Shown in pieces: positions 34,985 to 48,066 of a stretch of 64,000 nt of DNA. Made by a program: the position numbers and the translations under genes. The DNA is from Diploscapter coronatus (lineage: Eukaryota; Nematoda; Chromadorea; Rhabditida; Rhabditidae). The DNA lies in NCBI GenBank assembly GCA_964036155.1, contig OZ038423.1, positions 80,863,249 to 80,927,248 on the forward strand, read 5' to 3'. Below the pieces are notes generated by a model. The model did no database searches, had not been told where the DNA came from, and saw nothing but the letters and a program-made list of their open reading frames with translations. Positions within the stretch are counted from its first letter, which is position 1. Each line of letters begins with the position of its first letter.

Positions 34985-35638
34985 ATTTGGATTTTATTTA
35001 ATTTTCTAGCCCTTTTAATGATGGCATCATAGATTTTTTACTTTATAGCCTCTTTTTTATCATAGATCTTCAGATGTTTCATCTTTTTGAGCTAATTTTT
35101 TTTTTTTTAAATTCCTACCTTCCATTTCATTCACAATATGATGACATATTTATATTGATTTTTTCAACAAAAAAGTCTTGCCTGTTTTATAGGATATTTT
35201 AAGGCCTTTATTACGTAATAATTTTAGCTCAAGGTAGTGAATTTTGAAATATCACAATGTGGAGTGCTTTAATTATATTTCCTAGTTTTTCTCTTAGTTG
35301 TTATTGAATTTGGTTATATAGCAACGTTAGAGCTTATAATATTGTGAAAACTGATTTATTGAATCTTGAAACAGTGCTAAAAAGCATATTGGAATCGCTA
35401 TAACCCGAATTATATGATCAATTTCTTCCCGTTGTACAGGGAAACCTCAACTTCGAATTCAAAGTTTTAAATAAATACAAAACGATTTAAGATATGTATC
35501 ATCGTTGAAGCTACGTATTGCAAAACATATTCTACAAGTAATCGTATTTTTAGGTTTTTGGCTGTGCATGATTATGGCACAAGATTGTTTTAGGTAGATC
35601 AAAATGGGTACAAGTTCGAGAAAATTGAAAAATAGTAA
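34985..35638. other. Convergent 3' region, IL-17-like and SLC44
   Basis: AT-rich 3' untranslated sequence of two converging genes. AATAAA at 35470-35475 is the likely plus-strand signal. No other feature recognised. Confidence 0.45.
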
Positions 35639-38600
35639 TTAGGCTTTAGATTTCTCCTTTTTGTTGGTTTTTCCTAGAATATCCAGGAGAGTTTTGGACA
35701 TGTAATAAGGCTTTTCCGGTGAGCCATCGTTATGCTCGGAATCTTCCAGGAAGCAAATAAAAGTCGTATCCACAGCCATTTCATACGTATCGAAAAATAG
35801 GTCAGCGATAAAGTAGCTTCCTGAAATAGTAATCTTAAAAATACTAGAGTTTAAGATTGGTTTAAATTTTTAAACATTTCAATAATTTGATGATTTGTGG
35901 CATGATATTCGGAACAATATCATTTGATCTAATAATTCAGTTAGTCTTTTTAAATTCAACACTTTTTTAATTTACAAAAATTACCTATCAAAACCACAAC
36001 AATGGGTACGAAATAATAGTAGACTTCGACCCTGGGTATGCCTTCGACTATCCACTGGCCCGAGAAGTAATAGAAAGCTACGACTCCTGAAAATTAGCAT
36101 ATTTCTAAGAACTGACATATTTGAAAAGCTCTCTAAAAGTTATCACATTTTTAAGGTTACTGAAAATTAGTACATTTTTATAGATTGTTAAAAATTAGCA
36201 TACCCATTCCGACTGTAATCATAGCCTTTCCGATGAATAGTAAAATTCCCGCAACTTGATGAATGACGATGGACCTGATCGCGTTACGAGCAAGTAAAAA
36301 GAACGAATCCTTGGCCGAGGCGAAGAACGGCTTCCCGTAGATGGCCATCTGAATTATAAACTTAAAATTATATTAAATTCAAATGTAGGCTTCCGACTAT
36401 ACGCTTTTTAAATTGATAACTTGAGATGGAGCAAATCACAGTGGCTTTTGATATGCGGCAATTAGCGCGTTGTGTTGCAGCTGACTTTACGTTATTATAT
36501 CATTGTAAAGAGAGAAGGTAGACGACTACTTGTGCATACGCAATGCACACTTTGCATAGTCGAATTTGTGCACATCACTTATTTCGTCTCAAGTAATCGG
36601 TCATTGACAATACTTTTGCATAATGGCTTGTATGGTATTTTGGGTGTATAGTGAATTAAAAATTGCACTATACCATAGATCGATTTTTAAGAATTCTTTG
36701 ATGTTTTTCAAGATTATGATCGATTTTACTTTAAATTAATACATTTTTTCGAAATAGTACAAATTATGTTTAAAATTCTCACCATAATATAGGCGTTCTT
36801 TGTCAAGAACTTCAGAAACACTTCCAGGCACCAGAAGCAACATTTTAAAGCGCTAAAAACTTGAATTAAAAACGAACAAATAATAATAAATCTCACGATA
36901 GAATCGTCTTAACGACTTTTGAATTCGTCTTCGCCAGTTTCTGGTCCAAGTATTCCAATATAACCCTGGCCAATTTGATTATAGCGATAATCAATGAGCC
37001 GAAAGCCAAAGAGCCCAGGTTGTACCTAATTAGGATAATTATCTCAGTTAGTCAGCATAATTAAGGTAATTATTCTACCTAATTGCTCTTCCTAACGATC
37101 TTAAAACTGGGAAGGATGGCACGTCTTTCGACTTGTTCTTAGCCCAATAATATGAAGCGAACGCACCCGCGAGAGCGATGTCGCCTAAATAGGGATTTCA
37201 AAGAGTTTATGCTAATTTTAAAAGATCTTTAAAGGATTTATGCTTACCTAGAGCAGTAACGAAGCATGACATCCAGAAGAATGCAAAAATGTTGTAGAGT
37301 TGGAGCCAGAAGATCTTGTCTTCCTCTTTGGTAACATTCAGAAATACGCAGTTGGGGTTCTGGAAGAATCCTTTATTAGCGATATGAGTAAATTAGGGTA
37401 GGGATAATCGTATTATTGATTGGGGGAGAACGTGTCGATATCCAAAAATTACACGCTATTCGTCTCTCGTTTCTCTTCTAGACGATTCACTATTTCGTTC
37501 CTCCAAATTCGATTTCTAATTGCAGAATGAATATCGAGTTTCTCGCCAATCAACAATGTGTTTAATGTTATGTTTATCACGCTGCCAAGAATCGTAGTAT
37601 TTTGGTTAAAATGAAAGTTTCACTTGGTATTCTATGAAACCTACCGTGTCCAAAGTCAGGCAATCACAAGGCGCGCTAGAATTCGATACTTTTCCGGTGC
37701 CGGTATCCCGAAGTCGACAATTTTCCTTCCCGGTCGAGGCCAACCACACTGCAATCGTTCCCCAGACGGCGAAGATCTAAAAATCAATATTAATCTAGAG
37801 AATTCAATATTATAATACATAATGCCTGAATTATATTTCAAATTTATCTAATGTGGGCTCAATAAGCGTCCGAGTTAAAAAAATAAGTCATAATTAAATT
37901 ACTTACGATTAAATGAAGTACGAAGGGGAAGATGGGGAAGATTAAAGTTGACATCATGCTTCCGACGGCTCTGAAATCGATTCATATTACACAATGCTTT
38001 GAACTGTCCAGTGTCGTTCTTTTTTTTGAGAAAAATGAATAGAACTTTCCATTCAATCATTATTTTTAAAGTTTTTTTTCGTTGAAATATTCTAAAAAGC
38101 ATTCTCTACAATTTCATCAAAGCAGGTTTTTTAAAATATATTATAACTTAAGAAAAACATCGATTTTCGAGTCAGTCCCAGGGGTTTTCGCCGGACTAAG
38201 CAAAAAGAGAGCAATGCACACTGTGGATGAATTTATTTTATAAATTCAGGATTTTAGTTGGCTGTTTGGAAACCGCGAGATCACGAGACACACGAGATAT
38301 AGCGCGAAATAGTATAGGAGATGATAGGGTTTCTTTTCCCCAAATCAGTTCTCAATGTCTCGTAGTGCTCGCGGTTTGCAAGTTGCTCGATTAGTTACTT
38401 GCTAGACTCCTCGATTAACGCGACGGCTATCGAGATACGCTTCCGGATGAATATGATGATCAGCAAGACTATCAGTAGAATGACGCTGATAGTTATCGCT
38501 AAATTTCAAATATCAGATTTAAATTCAAATCTGCGATTCAGGAAATTTAAAATCTAGTTGATAGTTGATCGTTCTCAAATACGTTATCATATCATGTTTA

Positions 38601-41395
38601 AAATTATACTTCAAGAAGATCTATTCAATTCGCTTGGATATTAAGTTGATGTATAAGTCTCGTCAATTGAAAATTCAAATAAACTCACAAAAAATCAGCC
38701 ACGTCGTTGGCATTTCGAAATATACGCTGAAAATCGGCGAGAACGAAAAATCATCGATAGCCCCGGCAGCCTTGAGATTTTTCCATTTCAACCAACTATA
38801 GGCGCATCCTAAAATGTACAAAAATATTCATTTTTTATTATGGATAGAAAATCAATAGCTTATCGTCTTTTTAGTATATAAGGAAAAAATCAATAATTTG
38901 ATCGAGTTTTATTTCCTACCTCCGGTAAGTATGAAAATAACGACTAAAATCGACGTCCAAATCATAAATCCCCCGAAAATCCGCATGATTACAGTCCAAA
39001 TAAACGCTAGAATTCCAGCAATAGCGATTAAGGAGAGAGTCTGAAAATACATTTTTGAAGATCAGCCTTTAAAAGGTGAATTTGAAGACCTGCCACCAAG
39101 TTTGAAGAACATCGTGGATAATTTTGGTCAAAACGCCGTCGGAATTCGTCATCGCTTCACCGACGTAACTGAAAATGCGGATTTTTGCTATGTGCTCCAA
39201 AGTTTCTAGGATGGATTATATCTCTTATTAAACAATGTTCGGACTAGCGGCATGGGTTAATATGCAATCAAGTCAACTTATCGAGAATCAGTCAACTATT
39301 GTGCTGCAAATTATAGCAATAGGAAAAAATCGGATGTTGTTCAATGATAATTTCAACCCATAGGCCTGAGAGCTTAGCAAAAATTCGAATATTTAATTAT
39401 TCAAAATAATAATTAAATAATGGTGATCATTATCATACTTTGATGATTCCTTGACATCATCTTCTCGGGGCACATCACTGCCAAATTGATCGTGCAAGTA
39501 ATCCAAGCTCATATTGCCATTCGCTACGAGTTGGGCTGTGTCCGCCGCTGAGACGATGGCTTGAGGAATGCATCTTTGGAGGACTAAAGATATCATTTAA
39601 AATATATAATGGGATAACTTAGGATCAGGGATGTTATGGGTCGAATCTTCACGACCCGACCCGTAATACAATCGAAAAACTCGACCCGAAAATTTCAGAT
39701 CGGGTCCGGATCAAAACTCCTGCTTGAGATATTCAGATTTGGATATTTGATATTATTTTACATGCTTTAAAGTTACATGTTAGAAGCGTAAAATGAAAGG
39801 TATATATCGTAGTGGAAACAGTCTTAGATATTCGATTTTTTGAAATATATTTAAGTTAAAGCAATTTTTATTTAATCATGTCATATTATGACGAGCAACT
39901 TAGGTAGCAGGTATTTTTAAGCGTATTTAATTTAAAGTATACCTGCTGCAGATTTGACCGTATAAGAAGCACACCGCCTTTGGTTTACAAGATTCTTCAA
40001 AACCGAAAATGAAGTTATCGTGTTTTTATCTACGTCTTCTTCGCAAATCACGTTGGCTTTGACCTAATTAAGATTTAATTAGTCAATTGAAGTTGAATTA
40101 GTTTAATTACCGTTTTCATGAACTCAGCGTCATTCGTGATAGCTTGCATCTGGAGATATGTCCAAGTGTCTTGAGGACACTGAGAAACGCATATCTTAAA
40201 TTATTATTTAGAAAAACGTTATTTAACTTAAATTAACTGAAGTAGACTCTTTAAATTTCGACTTATATTACCTGAGTAGTAGGGCATCCACCCAAAGCAG
40301 TCGCATAAGAGATGCACTTAGTCAGGTCGAAATAGAACAAGTATGGCTTGTTTCTAAATTACACTATTCAAATGCAATTAAAAGCGTTTTCATTGAATGC
40401 TTCATATTAAATTTGTAATTTATTTACGTGCTAGATGGGCTCAATTAGAAACGTTAAAGCAACCCTATTAAAAGACGAATATGCTCCAACAATGTCTTAG
40501 GGAATTGAATAATTTATACGCTTAGTTACTACTATATATGGGCGTCTTAATTATGATGTACTTGCCTCAAATCATAAGCGTTATTCCTCTGAACTCCGCA
40601 TCGCCGTCCTTGAGAGTCCGTAGGGTAGATCAATCGTTCTGGATTGCCCCAAGCAAATCCTAAATGGTTCTAGTTTTTTGGTAATTTTATACCAATTAAA
40701 TTTTCGCAATCCATATTATTAAAATACGCTCGATTTCACAATTATGGGAACTTTCTTGGAACAAACCTAAAGTGGCTACTACCACCCAACCCGCAATGAA
40801 GACCATGAATAGTAGGCAGCAAAATACGTCGGTACAACTTCTGAAAAAGCAAAATAAATTTTACGAATTACAATATTTTCAACCTTTTCGTGTACAGTTG
40901 TGGATTATATTTCTTGTGTGGTTTTTGTTTGAGTTGAAATCTCGCTATTGGTTTTATTTCGAATTTTCCCGTGTGTTCATTAATTTCTTCGTAGATATTT
41001 TCCGCGAAATGGACTTCCGACGTCGCTCTTCTCAAGGGCAGATTTGATTCTTCGGTATTTTTCCTTCGCTTTTTGCTTTTATCGACGATTTTCGCCTTGT
41101 TGTTCCGACTTTTCGGCGGTGCGGAGCTGGGTCGGACCTCATTTCGACGTTGACCGTCTCTAGGGGTTTCCCTCGACCGTGAAGGCGAATTTGAGCTTGA
41201 CCCGGGGAAAGGTGGAGGTGGTCCGGCCGGAACTGGAGGGGCTACCCTTGATGGGCCAGGATTCGGGGTGTAGGGAGGGGGCTGAAGCGGTAAAAATCCC
41301 GGACCAAAGTCGTACGCCTCTTGTGGCGGGGCAGAGGGGTAAATTGAGCGGTGATTCGGCGAATTTGGGAACTGGTTCAGCCGGGACTTAGACAT
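35639..41395 (-). CDS. SLC44 choline-transporter-like protein, long isoform
   Basis: Multi-pass transporter of the CTL/SLC44 family (choline and possibly ethanolamine at plasma or mitochondrial membranes). Reading from ATG 41395, a soluble Pro/Ser-rich N-terminus of about 166 residues (APPVPAGPPPPFPG) splices at CT|gtacac to the exon ending at 40840. Family landmarks follow: SCTDVFCCLLFMVFIAGW (first TM), YPTDSQGRRCG, CVSQCPQDTWTY, a Cys-containing loop to about 39440, a run of TM segments, then ALKCCFWCLEVFLKFL, KNAYIMMAIYGKPFFASAKD, HQVAGILLFIGKAM, and the C-terminal DTYEMAVDTTFICFLEDSEHN and DGSPEKPYYMSK. About 20 exons, roughly 850 residues. The intron after NNAYDL has a GC donor (40565). 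Conserved residues across the C-terminal half match human CTL1/CTL2 closely. Ends at stop 35639. Confidence 0.92.
36475..36615. repeat. Intronic repeat/foldback (family E)
   Basis: Contains GACGACTACTTGTGCATACG, CAATGCACACTTTGCATAGT and TCTCAAGTAATCGGTCATTG. Nearly the same sequence recurs at 44630-44720, and relatives at 51135-51347. Confidence 0.75.
37415..37560. repeat. Intronic foldback element (family A)
   Basis: ATTGATTGGGGGAGAACGTG pairs with GAGTTTCTCGCCAATCAACA. The interior has GATTCACTATTTCGTTCC. It lies in an SLC44 intron. Confidence 0.85.
38258..38398. repeat. Intronic foldback element (family B)
   Basis: GTTTGGAAACCGCGAGATCA pairs with AGTGCTCGCGGTTTGCAA. The interior has AGCGCGAAATAGTATAGGAG. 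It lies in an SLC44 intron. Confidence 0.85.
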
Positions 41396-44300
41396 GATTT
41401 AAAAATATGGCAGATTTAGGGAATATTCATAGATAAATACCGGTAATAGGCTAATGAAAGTACTGAAATTTATAGGTTTACAAAGCGAAACTTTTAGTGG
41501 ATTCATATATTCGCGTAGAAGCCATAGAATGCTGATGATGATCAAATTGGTGATGAAGAGAAATCGTAAAACGTAAATGAAAAATGGGTTTCGAAATTGA
41601 GAAAAGACAAGCATTTGATAAAATCCAACAGATTTGCAATAGAAAGCTGAATATTGTCGGCTGCAAACCATTGACAGCGAGCCAGAATTCGTGCATCTTT
41701 TTCTCCTTCTCGCTGCACTAATGCTGGCTCGTTTTCAATGGCTTGCAGTCGACAACAATAATTATAAGATTCGTATAATGAAGAGAAATCTTGAAGCGTA
41801 AATCATAATGATCAAAATCCATGAATAAAGTTCATTAGGAGCATTATTATTCCCGAAAAAAACTAGAATTGTAAGAAAATCAAGAATAGCGATGTGTTCA
41901 CAGGAAATGCGCGTGAAATTTGAGAATCGAAGGTAATTTTTCTGGCCCTTTCAGCTTGAAAAGGAAATATGAGACAAAAATGTTGGTCGGGAAAAATGGA
42001 CTTGGTAGCCTAGTGGAGTGGGGAACTGGATTGTTTTCACACGCAAAAATTATCTCTTTTACTTTTGAGTCATGACAATGGATCAATTTACACTAGCACT
42101 ATTGTTTTGCCAAAAATCTATCTTTTCATGTTGAGTATAGGAGAATAAAGTAGGCTGAAATATAAAACTACGTTTTCGAATCTCGAGTGAAAGCTAAAGT
42201 GTTCTTCACAATAGAATGGACATTTTTAGCAGGTAAGTTTTTCAAGTCTCGCAAAAAATGGCCGGAAGTAGGTAAATAAGCGAGAAGAAGCTGGGAAATA
42301 GAGTGACCAGTAAAATAATAAGACGAAGAATGAAAATACAAATATTTTGAGCATCTAAAGAAAATGGTGATAAGAAAATGAATAAATTTGGATTACTTTG
42401 TAATGAAAAATGTCCGACTAGCATTAACTAACTAAGTCAGTTCAGAAATATCGACATTTGAAATATTTTGAAACTTAATAAAATTATAGTTTTCTTCCTA
42501 ACAATATATATAAACTTAAAAGTATAAAATAAATGTTTCGTTTTAATATTTCTAAAAATAAAATATTGAATGAAAAATTAATTCTCGGTCTCATTTAGAA
42601 CTCCTGAAAGACATGTGTATCTGCAGAGATGGAGCAAAGCCGCTAATTGTTTGCAGAGAACGTGAGTCACTCGGAAAGGACGCACCCCTTAGGGGATGAA
42701 AGGAACTCTGACGGTCAAGAAAGGAACACAATGGATTGTGGATTTAGATGGAGATGGATATATTTGGATTTAGAGAGATATAAACAGCATGGTTTAGTAT
42801 AGTAAATAAATAGAGGAATTTATAAGTTTCACATTTTTAGAGAAAGAATTATACGCTTCGGGGTTTTAGAAATGAAAGGTCTAGATGTAGAAATTTACTT
42901 CGTTACTGTTATGTTTAAGAAAACTAACAATCTTGAAAATTCAAATGCCATGATGTGTTTCAAGAATTGACATATGAAATTTAGTAGGAAATGAAAACGT
43001 CGCATAGCAAACTAAAAAATCACAAAATTAAGCTTGTATTGCAGCTGGAAGCTTGCCTTCATTCAAATCTACAATTGAATGCAAAATGGAATAAAATTGA
43101 ATAGAAAATGTGACGGAAAGGCTTTCAAATTTGCGCTAGTTGGATTTACGCATAGAACAATACAACACACACACACACACATTCCGAGTTCCTGTTTTAC
43201 AATGAAAAAGAGCATGGATATAAAGGAAGTGGGAAATAGCATGGGAAAAGAACAGTTAGAGAAAGCCGAGAAAATAGGAAATAGTACAGGATTTTGAAGA
43301 GAGAAAAAGACGAAAAGGAAGACGACCGACCGTGCCTTGTATTAGAGTATTGTCTAGATGCACAGAGTGCAAAGTGACCAAAGAGGGAGGGAAAGAGAGA
43401 GAGAAATAATGGAAATAGCATGAAAAAGACAGGATTCTTGCACAGAAGGATTGGGTAAATATTGACAAAAAGAAAAAACCGACCCCTGAAAATGACCACT
43501 ATATGCGTACTGAATGAATCATAATAATTCTGGAATATTAGACTCAAAGTGATCTAGGAAAATTTATTATCGAAATAAGCGCTGATAGATAAAGATAAAG
43601 AGCCAATATTTTGTTTGTTTAGATTGACCCTTTAGACTATCTCTAAATATTGTAGGGTATTTGTAAACAGAAATTTACGACTTTAGGGTTGATAAGATAA
43701 GATTTTCCCTATGAACTGAGTTAGATTAGAAAAATGAGTATCCTCGAAATTCTCAAGAAGAAAAAATGAATTTCAATAAGGGTTAATGGCCCTTGTTTGA
43801 GAAAATCCCGCGGTAAACTAGAGAAATACCTTATCACATGATTAAGGATAGGCCGAGAAAACTGGATGAGGTGATTCGAATGAAATGGAATTTTGCAAGT
43901 TGTTGAATTAGGAGAAAAATCATCAAGGACGTTAGAAGAGGGAAGTCGGAGCGAAAAATCAAAGGTAAGTTGAGGTTATCATTTGGAAAATCGATCAAAA
44001 GTTTACTTTAAGTTCAGGGAAATTTCGTGGAAATAAAGTAGTTCTATTTTCTGAATTTAAGTCCACCAATACCTAGATCAGGCATTAAAGTCGTCATGAA
44101 AATTTGTATAAACGTTAAACATATGATAAAGCATAAAAACGGAAATTATACGGCATAAAATTTGGAAAAGTCCGAAATTCGTCAATACTTGACTTGAAGC
44201 GAGAACGCGGAGAAATAATCAAGGACACGTTGAGAAGGAAATCGTGAGAAGTAATGAGGTAGGGTCATTCGTGCGTTGTGCGTTCGAAAATGACTTAGAA

Positions 44301-46295
44301 AAGGTGCAAGATGGTAGTCGTAAATAAAAACGAGAAATACAACCAATTAATCGATTTTTGCGAGTTTTCGATTGATTTATATATGACCTGAGAAAGCAAC
44401 ATCAAGGAAAAGTTTAACGAAATGCTGAGGGTTAAAATTTTTGAAGCATGTCATTGGCTTCGAAAAATAGGAAGAACTAAATTTCAACAAAAGCGCGAAA
44501 ACTAGAATATGTATTGTCAATGACCGATTGCTTGAGACAAAATAAAAGTGAAGAAAATTTGATGCATGGATATTATGACATTGCTTTCAAACGAATAGAC
44601 GATATTTTATTGGTTTGAAGAATGCCTTTGACGACTACTTGTGCATACACAATGCACACTTTGCATATTCGAATTTGTGCGCACCATTTCTTTCGTCTCA
44701 AGTAATCGGTCTTTGACAATAACTAGAAAGTGAAATTTCTGAGAAATCATACATTTCCCGAATGAAGATTTCAAGTATAGGTAATAAACAGAGAGTTGGG
44801 TAAAGTGACACGTTGTAATGTGATGACCGAATCAAGGAAAGATAATTGGTTGAATCATGGTAGTTTAGGGAATACATTTCTCTTATATACTAAAGACGAG
44901 TACTTTTCCCCCAAATTCTAATTATTCTTTTCCACAATTAAGAGAAAAGCACCCAAGTTATATGTTGAAAAAGTATGTATACTCCTAATAATCTAATCGA
45001 GCGATTTTTAAGTCGAACCGCAGTCTCAGAAACAAGTATCGGTACTCTTAATCTTGAAAATTATGTTTTCGGGAAAATAGTTCAAGTATTTGTCGAAAAA
45101 GTCAGGCAGAACAATGATTTGCTAAATTAGCGCGAGTCAAAATGGGACAAACTCTAGGGAAAACAGGTTTTCGCGAATGTTTTTTTAAACCTTACAAAAA
45201 TCGCTGAGCGAGTGAAAATGGCATCATTTAATTATTGTAGAGGTTTGAGTTAGGACATACAAATTTATAATTAACGTTCTTTCTAAAGGTGGCACATGTA
45301 GGGCTAACTCCCAACTAGGCAGCCATGCTCACATAGTGTGTAGTGGCAGTGTAGCGCGCCCTACGGAAAGGTGAGGGATCAGGTTCAAAATTCTGACTGT
45401 GAGGCATGAATTTTGCATAAAATAACCACTCGCAACGGACCCAAACCGAGGTGTACCGCCCTGCACTAAATTTGACAATTTTGAATGACATATTTCACAT
45501 CAAGAATTCGAAACATCGAAAATTTGAAATAAAGTCATAACTTAACAAAAATTGAAACATTTAAGTAGCCAAAATATATCTTGTGACGTAAAAAATCTTG
45601 CGAATGAAATATCAAAGCCTGGGCGCGAAATAGTTAGCTATTAAATGCCTATTATGAGATGGGAAAAGATCATGGTTATCCAAGAAATAGTGAATTCGTA
45701 TGAAGAGAAAGGGGAAATCAGAATTGAAAGAAATAGCGAATGGTTGAATATATTAAGTCTAGAGAGAGGAAAGAAGCCAAAAATCCGGTTCCTAACTCAT
45801 CGCCCGAGGCCAAATACCCCTTGTTGGAGAGAGGAAAGGGAACCGGCATTCATAGGTTGAGTCAAATGAACACCGCGCGGCAAAACAGATGACATTTCAG
45901 TGTAAGGCAAAGGTTACTGGGTAGTTTTAAACTATTATTCATTTAGATTTACTGGATGGTAATTTCTAAATGTTGGACTTATTGATTAATAATCATACAT
46001 AATTGATGTTCAATTTTGATACACATATTATTTAATGTCTTATGACAAAGCTGAATTGACTGCATTTTGAAATACAGATATATGTACATTTTCGAAAAAT
46101 ATCTCAAGTGTTTTTAATGTTTAAAAAACGTGCATTTTTTAAAAATGTTTTCTGCTTGAGTTTTATTTTTGTTACGTCAACGTTCGATTTCTTTTGTGTA
46201 TTTTTCAAATGCTAAATTTGTAAGATATAGTGAAAACTTCGAGAAAAAAAAAGTATTGAAAACAGAAATTCAAACAGTTAAAAAAATTAGCTCAC
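41396..46295. other. Large intron / upstream region of SLC44
   Basis: Lies between the two alternative first exons. AT-rich. Contains a (CA)n run near 43166, a purine-rich stretch 43200-43440 with AAATAGCATGGGAAAAG-like words, a family E copy (44515-44722), and a non-AT-rich block at 45290-45480 of unknown nature. No exon recognised. Confidence 0.4.
44515..44722. repeat. Repeat/foldback (family E)
   Basis: CAATGACCGATTGCTTGAGA near 44519 is inverted against TCTCAAGTAATCGGTCTTTG near 44698. Interior GACGACTACTTGTGCATACA is shared with 36515. Confidence 0.8.
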
Positions 46296-46726
46296 CTCTT
46301 GCCCAAGCTGAGCGCGCTCATTGGGTTGTTCATGTCTTGTTTCGCTGAAAATCGGATCTCATCGAAAAATTTAGAAGAAATCGGGTCGAAAATCCCGTGG
46401 GATAGGTAATTTAGCATTTTTAATAAGATTTTTTAGAATTTCAAATTTTCCATAAAAATTCCCAATGCCACGATATCTTAGTGGAATTTGCGATGTTTTG
46501 AATGGAACATAGGGTTTGTAATACACAATAAAAAGTCATATGATAGTTTTATCGAAAAGAAATCGATTTGTTTCAGCTCAATCCTATATTCGCTTGGAAA
46601 TGTGTCATTAGTGAAAATTCAAACGGTTTGTGAAAATTCACTAATAAAAACAAAAGTTGACTTATTTTTGAGAGAAATATGAAACCTACCTTGCAAATCC
46701 ATATCAATAGGAACGATTTTGTTCAT
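46296..46726 (-). CDS. Alternative first exons of the SLC44 gene (short N-terminus)
   Basis: Exon 46690-46726 (ATG at 46726) encodes MNKIVPIDMDLQ and ends in phase 1. Exon 46296-46344 continues AKQDMNNPMSALSLGK and ends in phase 2 at AGAG|gtgagc. Joined to the SLC44 exon ending at 40840, it reads LGKRSCTDVFCC, very close to EDRSCTDI of human CTL1. The long isoform's first exon enters the same acceptor in the same phase. So a second promoter near 46730 probably drives a form with a 29-residue N-terminus, across a 5.4 kb intron. This rests on phase and similarity only. Confidence 0.7.
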
Positions 46727-48066
46727 TTTTGGAAGATTTTGAAGAATAGGCAATTTTGAACTAATCAGAGCGAAAAATTAGGTTCCTAGTGTTCGTATGA
46801 GTAACTGGGTCGGATTAGAATGGGATTTTTGAATGAATCTATCGTCAAAGTGGGAGGTTTTCGAGTTTTAGGTGAAAAAGTTATGAGTTAAAATATACCA
46901 GCTAGTTTTTAGAGCTTATATTCTAAAACTAGAGGATTTTTCGAGATTACGAAAGTCGAATTTCTCTACTAAAGTAGTGATTATCATGTGAGAGACTTTG
47001 GACAGAGGTAAAAATTGAGTCTTTTTTCCACCTGCTCTATATTATTTCAAAATACTAGACAGAGATATAGAGGAAATGAGATTTTTCTGGTGAAAGGTGA
47101 ATTATTATCTTGCAAAACAAACGATATTTTTATCAAAAATGCCAAATCTTTACCTTGTAAACTCGACTTCCTAGCCCACTGGGCCATTCAACAGCTGAAA
47201 ATAAACACGATAGCAAATATCCTAGGAGAATCGATTAGAATGGCATTCTTTACCGGCGTTTTGATGATATCTGAAAATCGGATTTATCGATTGAGCTTGA
47301 GATATTTTATGTTGAAAAATGTGGAATAGGGTGATATAAAAGTTTGAATCATATATATTATTTTATGAATGCTAGCGTTCGCACAAGAATAAGAACGTCA
47401 TATTTCTAAAATGGTATTTTGCGTCGGAATAATCTGAAACTTGTGTAATTGCAAAAGATGACCACAATTTTTATTGAAATCCTAGAATATTTAGTTGAGA
47501 TAGAAAAAGGCTTCACTGAAAAGTTATAGCATCGGATAAAAATAGGCTTTTACTACTATTTCCGATAAGAAGAAAAAACATTCACTACAGCCGCGCGAGA
47601 ATGGGTCAATAAATTTTATGATATTAGGAAAATTCTCACGAACGAAGGGAAATGCGCGATTCATTCAAATATGAAGAGATACAAATCAGACATTCATCAA
47701 TCGTGATCAAGTATTGACTGAAATAAAAACATAGGGTTAGAAACAAAGCATATGATTTTATGATATGAGAAAAAGGCATCTTCCTTCCATTCTTTAGCCT
47801 ATCTTAAAGCAAAAATATATTAAATATTCTGTTTCAGATTATGTCGAGTAAACGTAATGTCAACACAATTTGATAATTTCCATAGTAACCGATATAAAAT
47901 TGCTGTAAAAACTTTGGGAACTCACTTTATTCTCGATGAAATTCAATTATTAGTGCATTTCATGCACAAAACATCTATATGACGTAAGAATTATGAAATG
48001 TTTAACGTTTATTAATTTTGCGCAATGTAAATAATTTAGTTCTAAATCTAAAACTGAGAAAAGTAG
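46727..48066. other. Intergenic region between SLC44 alternative start and EndoU 3' end
   Basis: AT-rich, about 1.3 kb. A 104-codon open frame at 47015-47329 on the plus strand has no recognisable features or splice partners. Likely promoter of the SLC44 short isoform on the left. Confidence 0.35.

Noticed and set aside
42000..42040. TAGCCTAGTGG resembling a tRNA A box
   Set aside because: No B box follows and no cloverleaf can be drawn.
43160..43185. (CA)n run as a possible feature
   Set aside because: Short simple repeat with no link to other structure.
47015..47329. 104-codon plus-strand open frame
   Set aside because: No recognisable domain, composition typical of AT-rich noncoding DNA, no splice partners.
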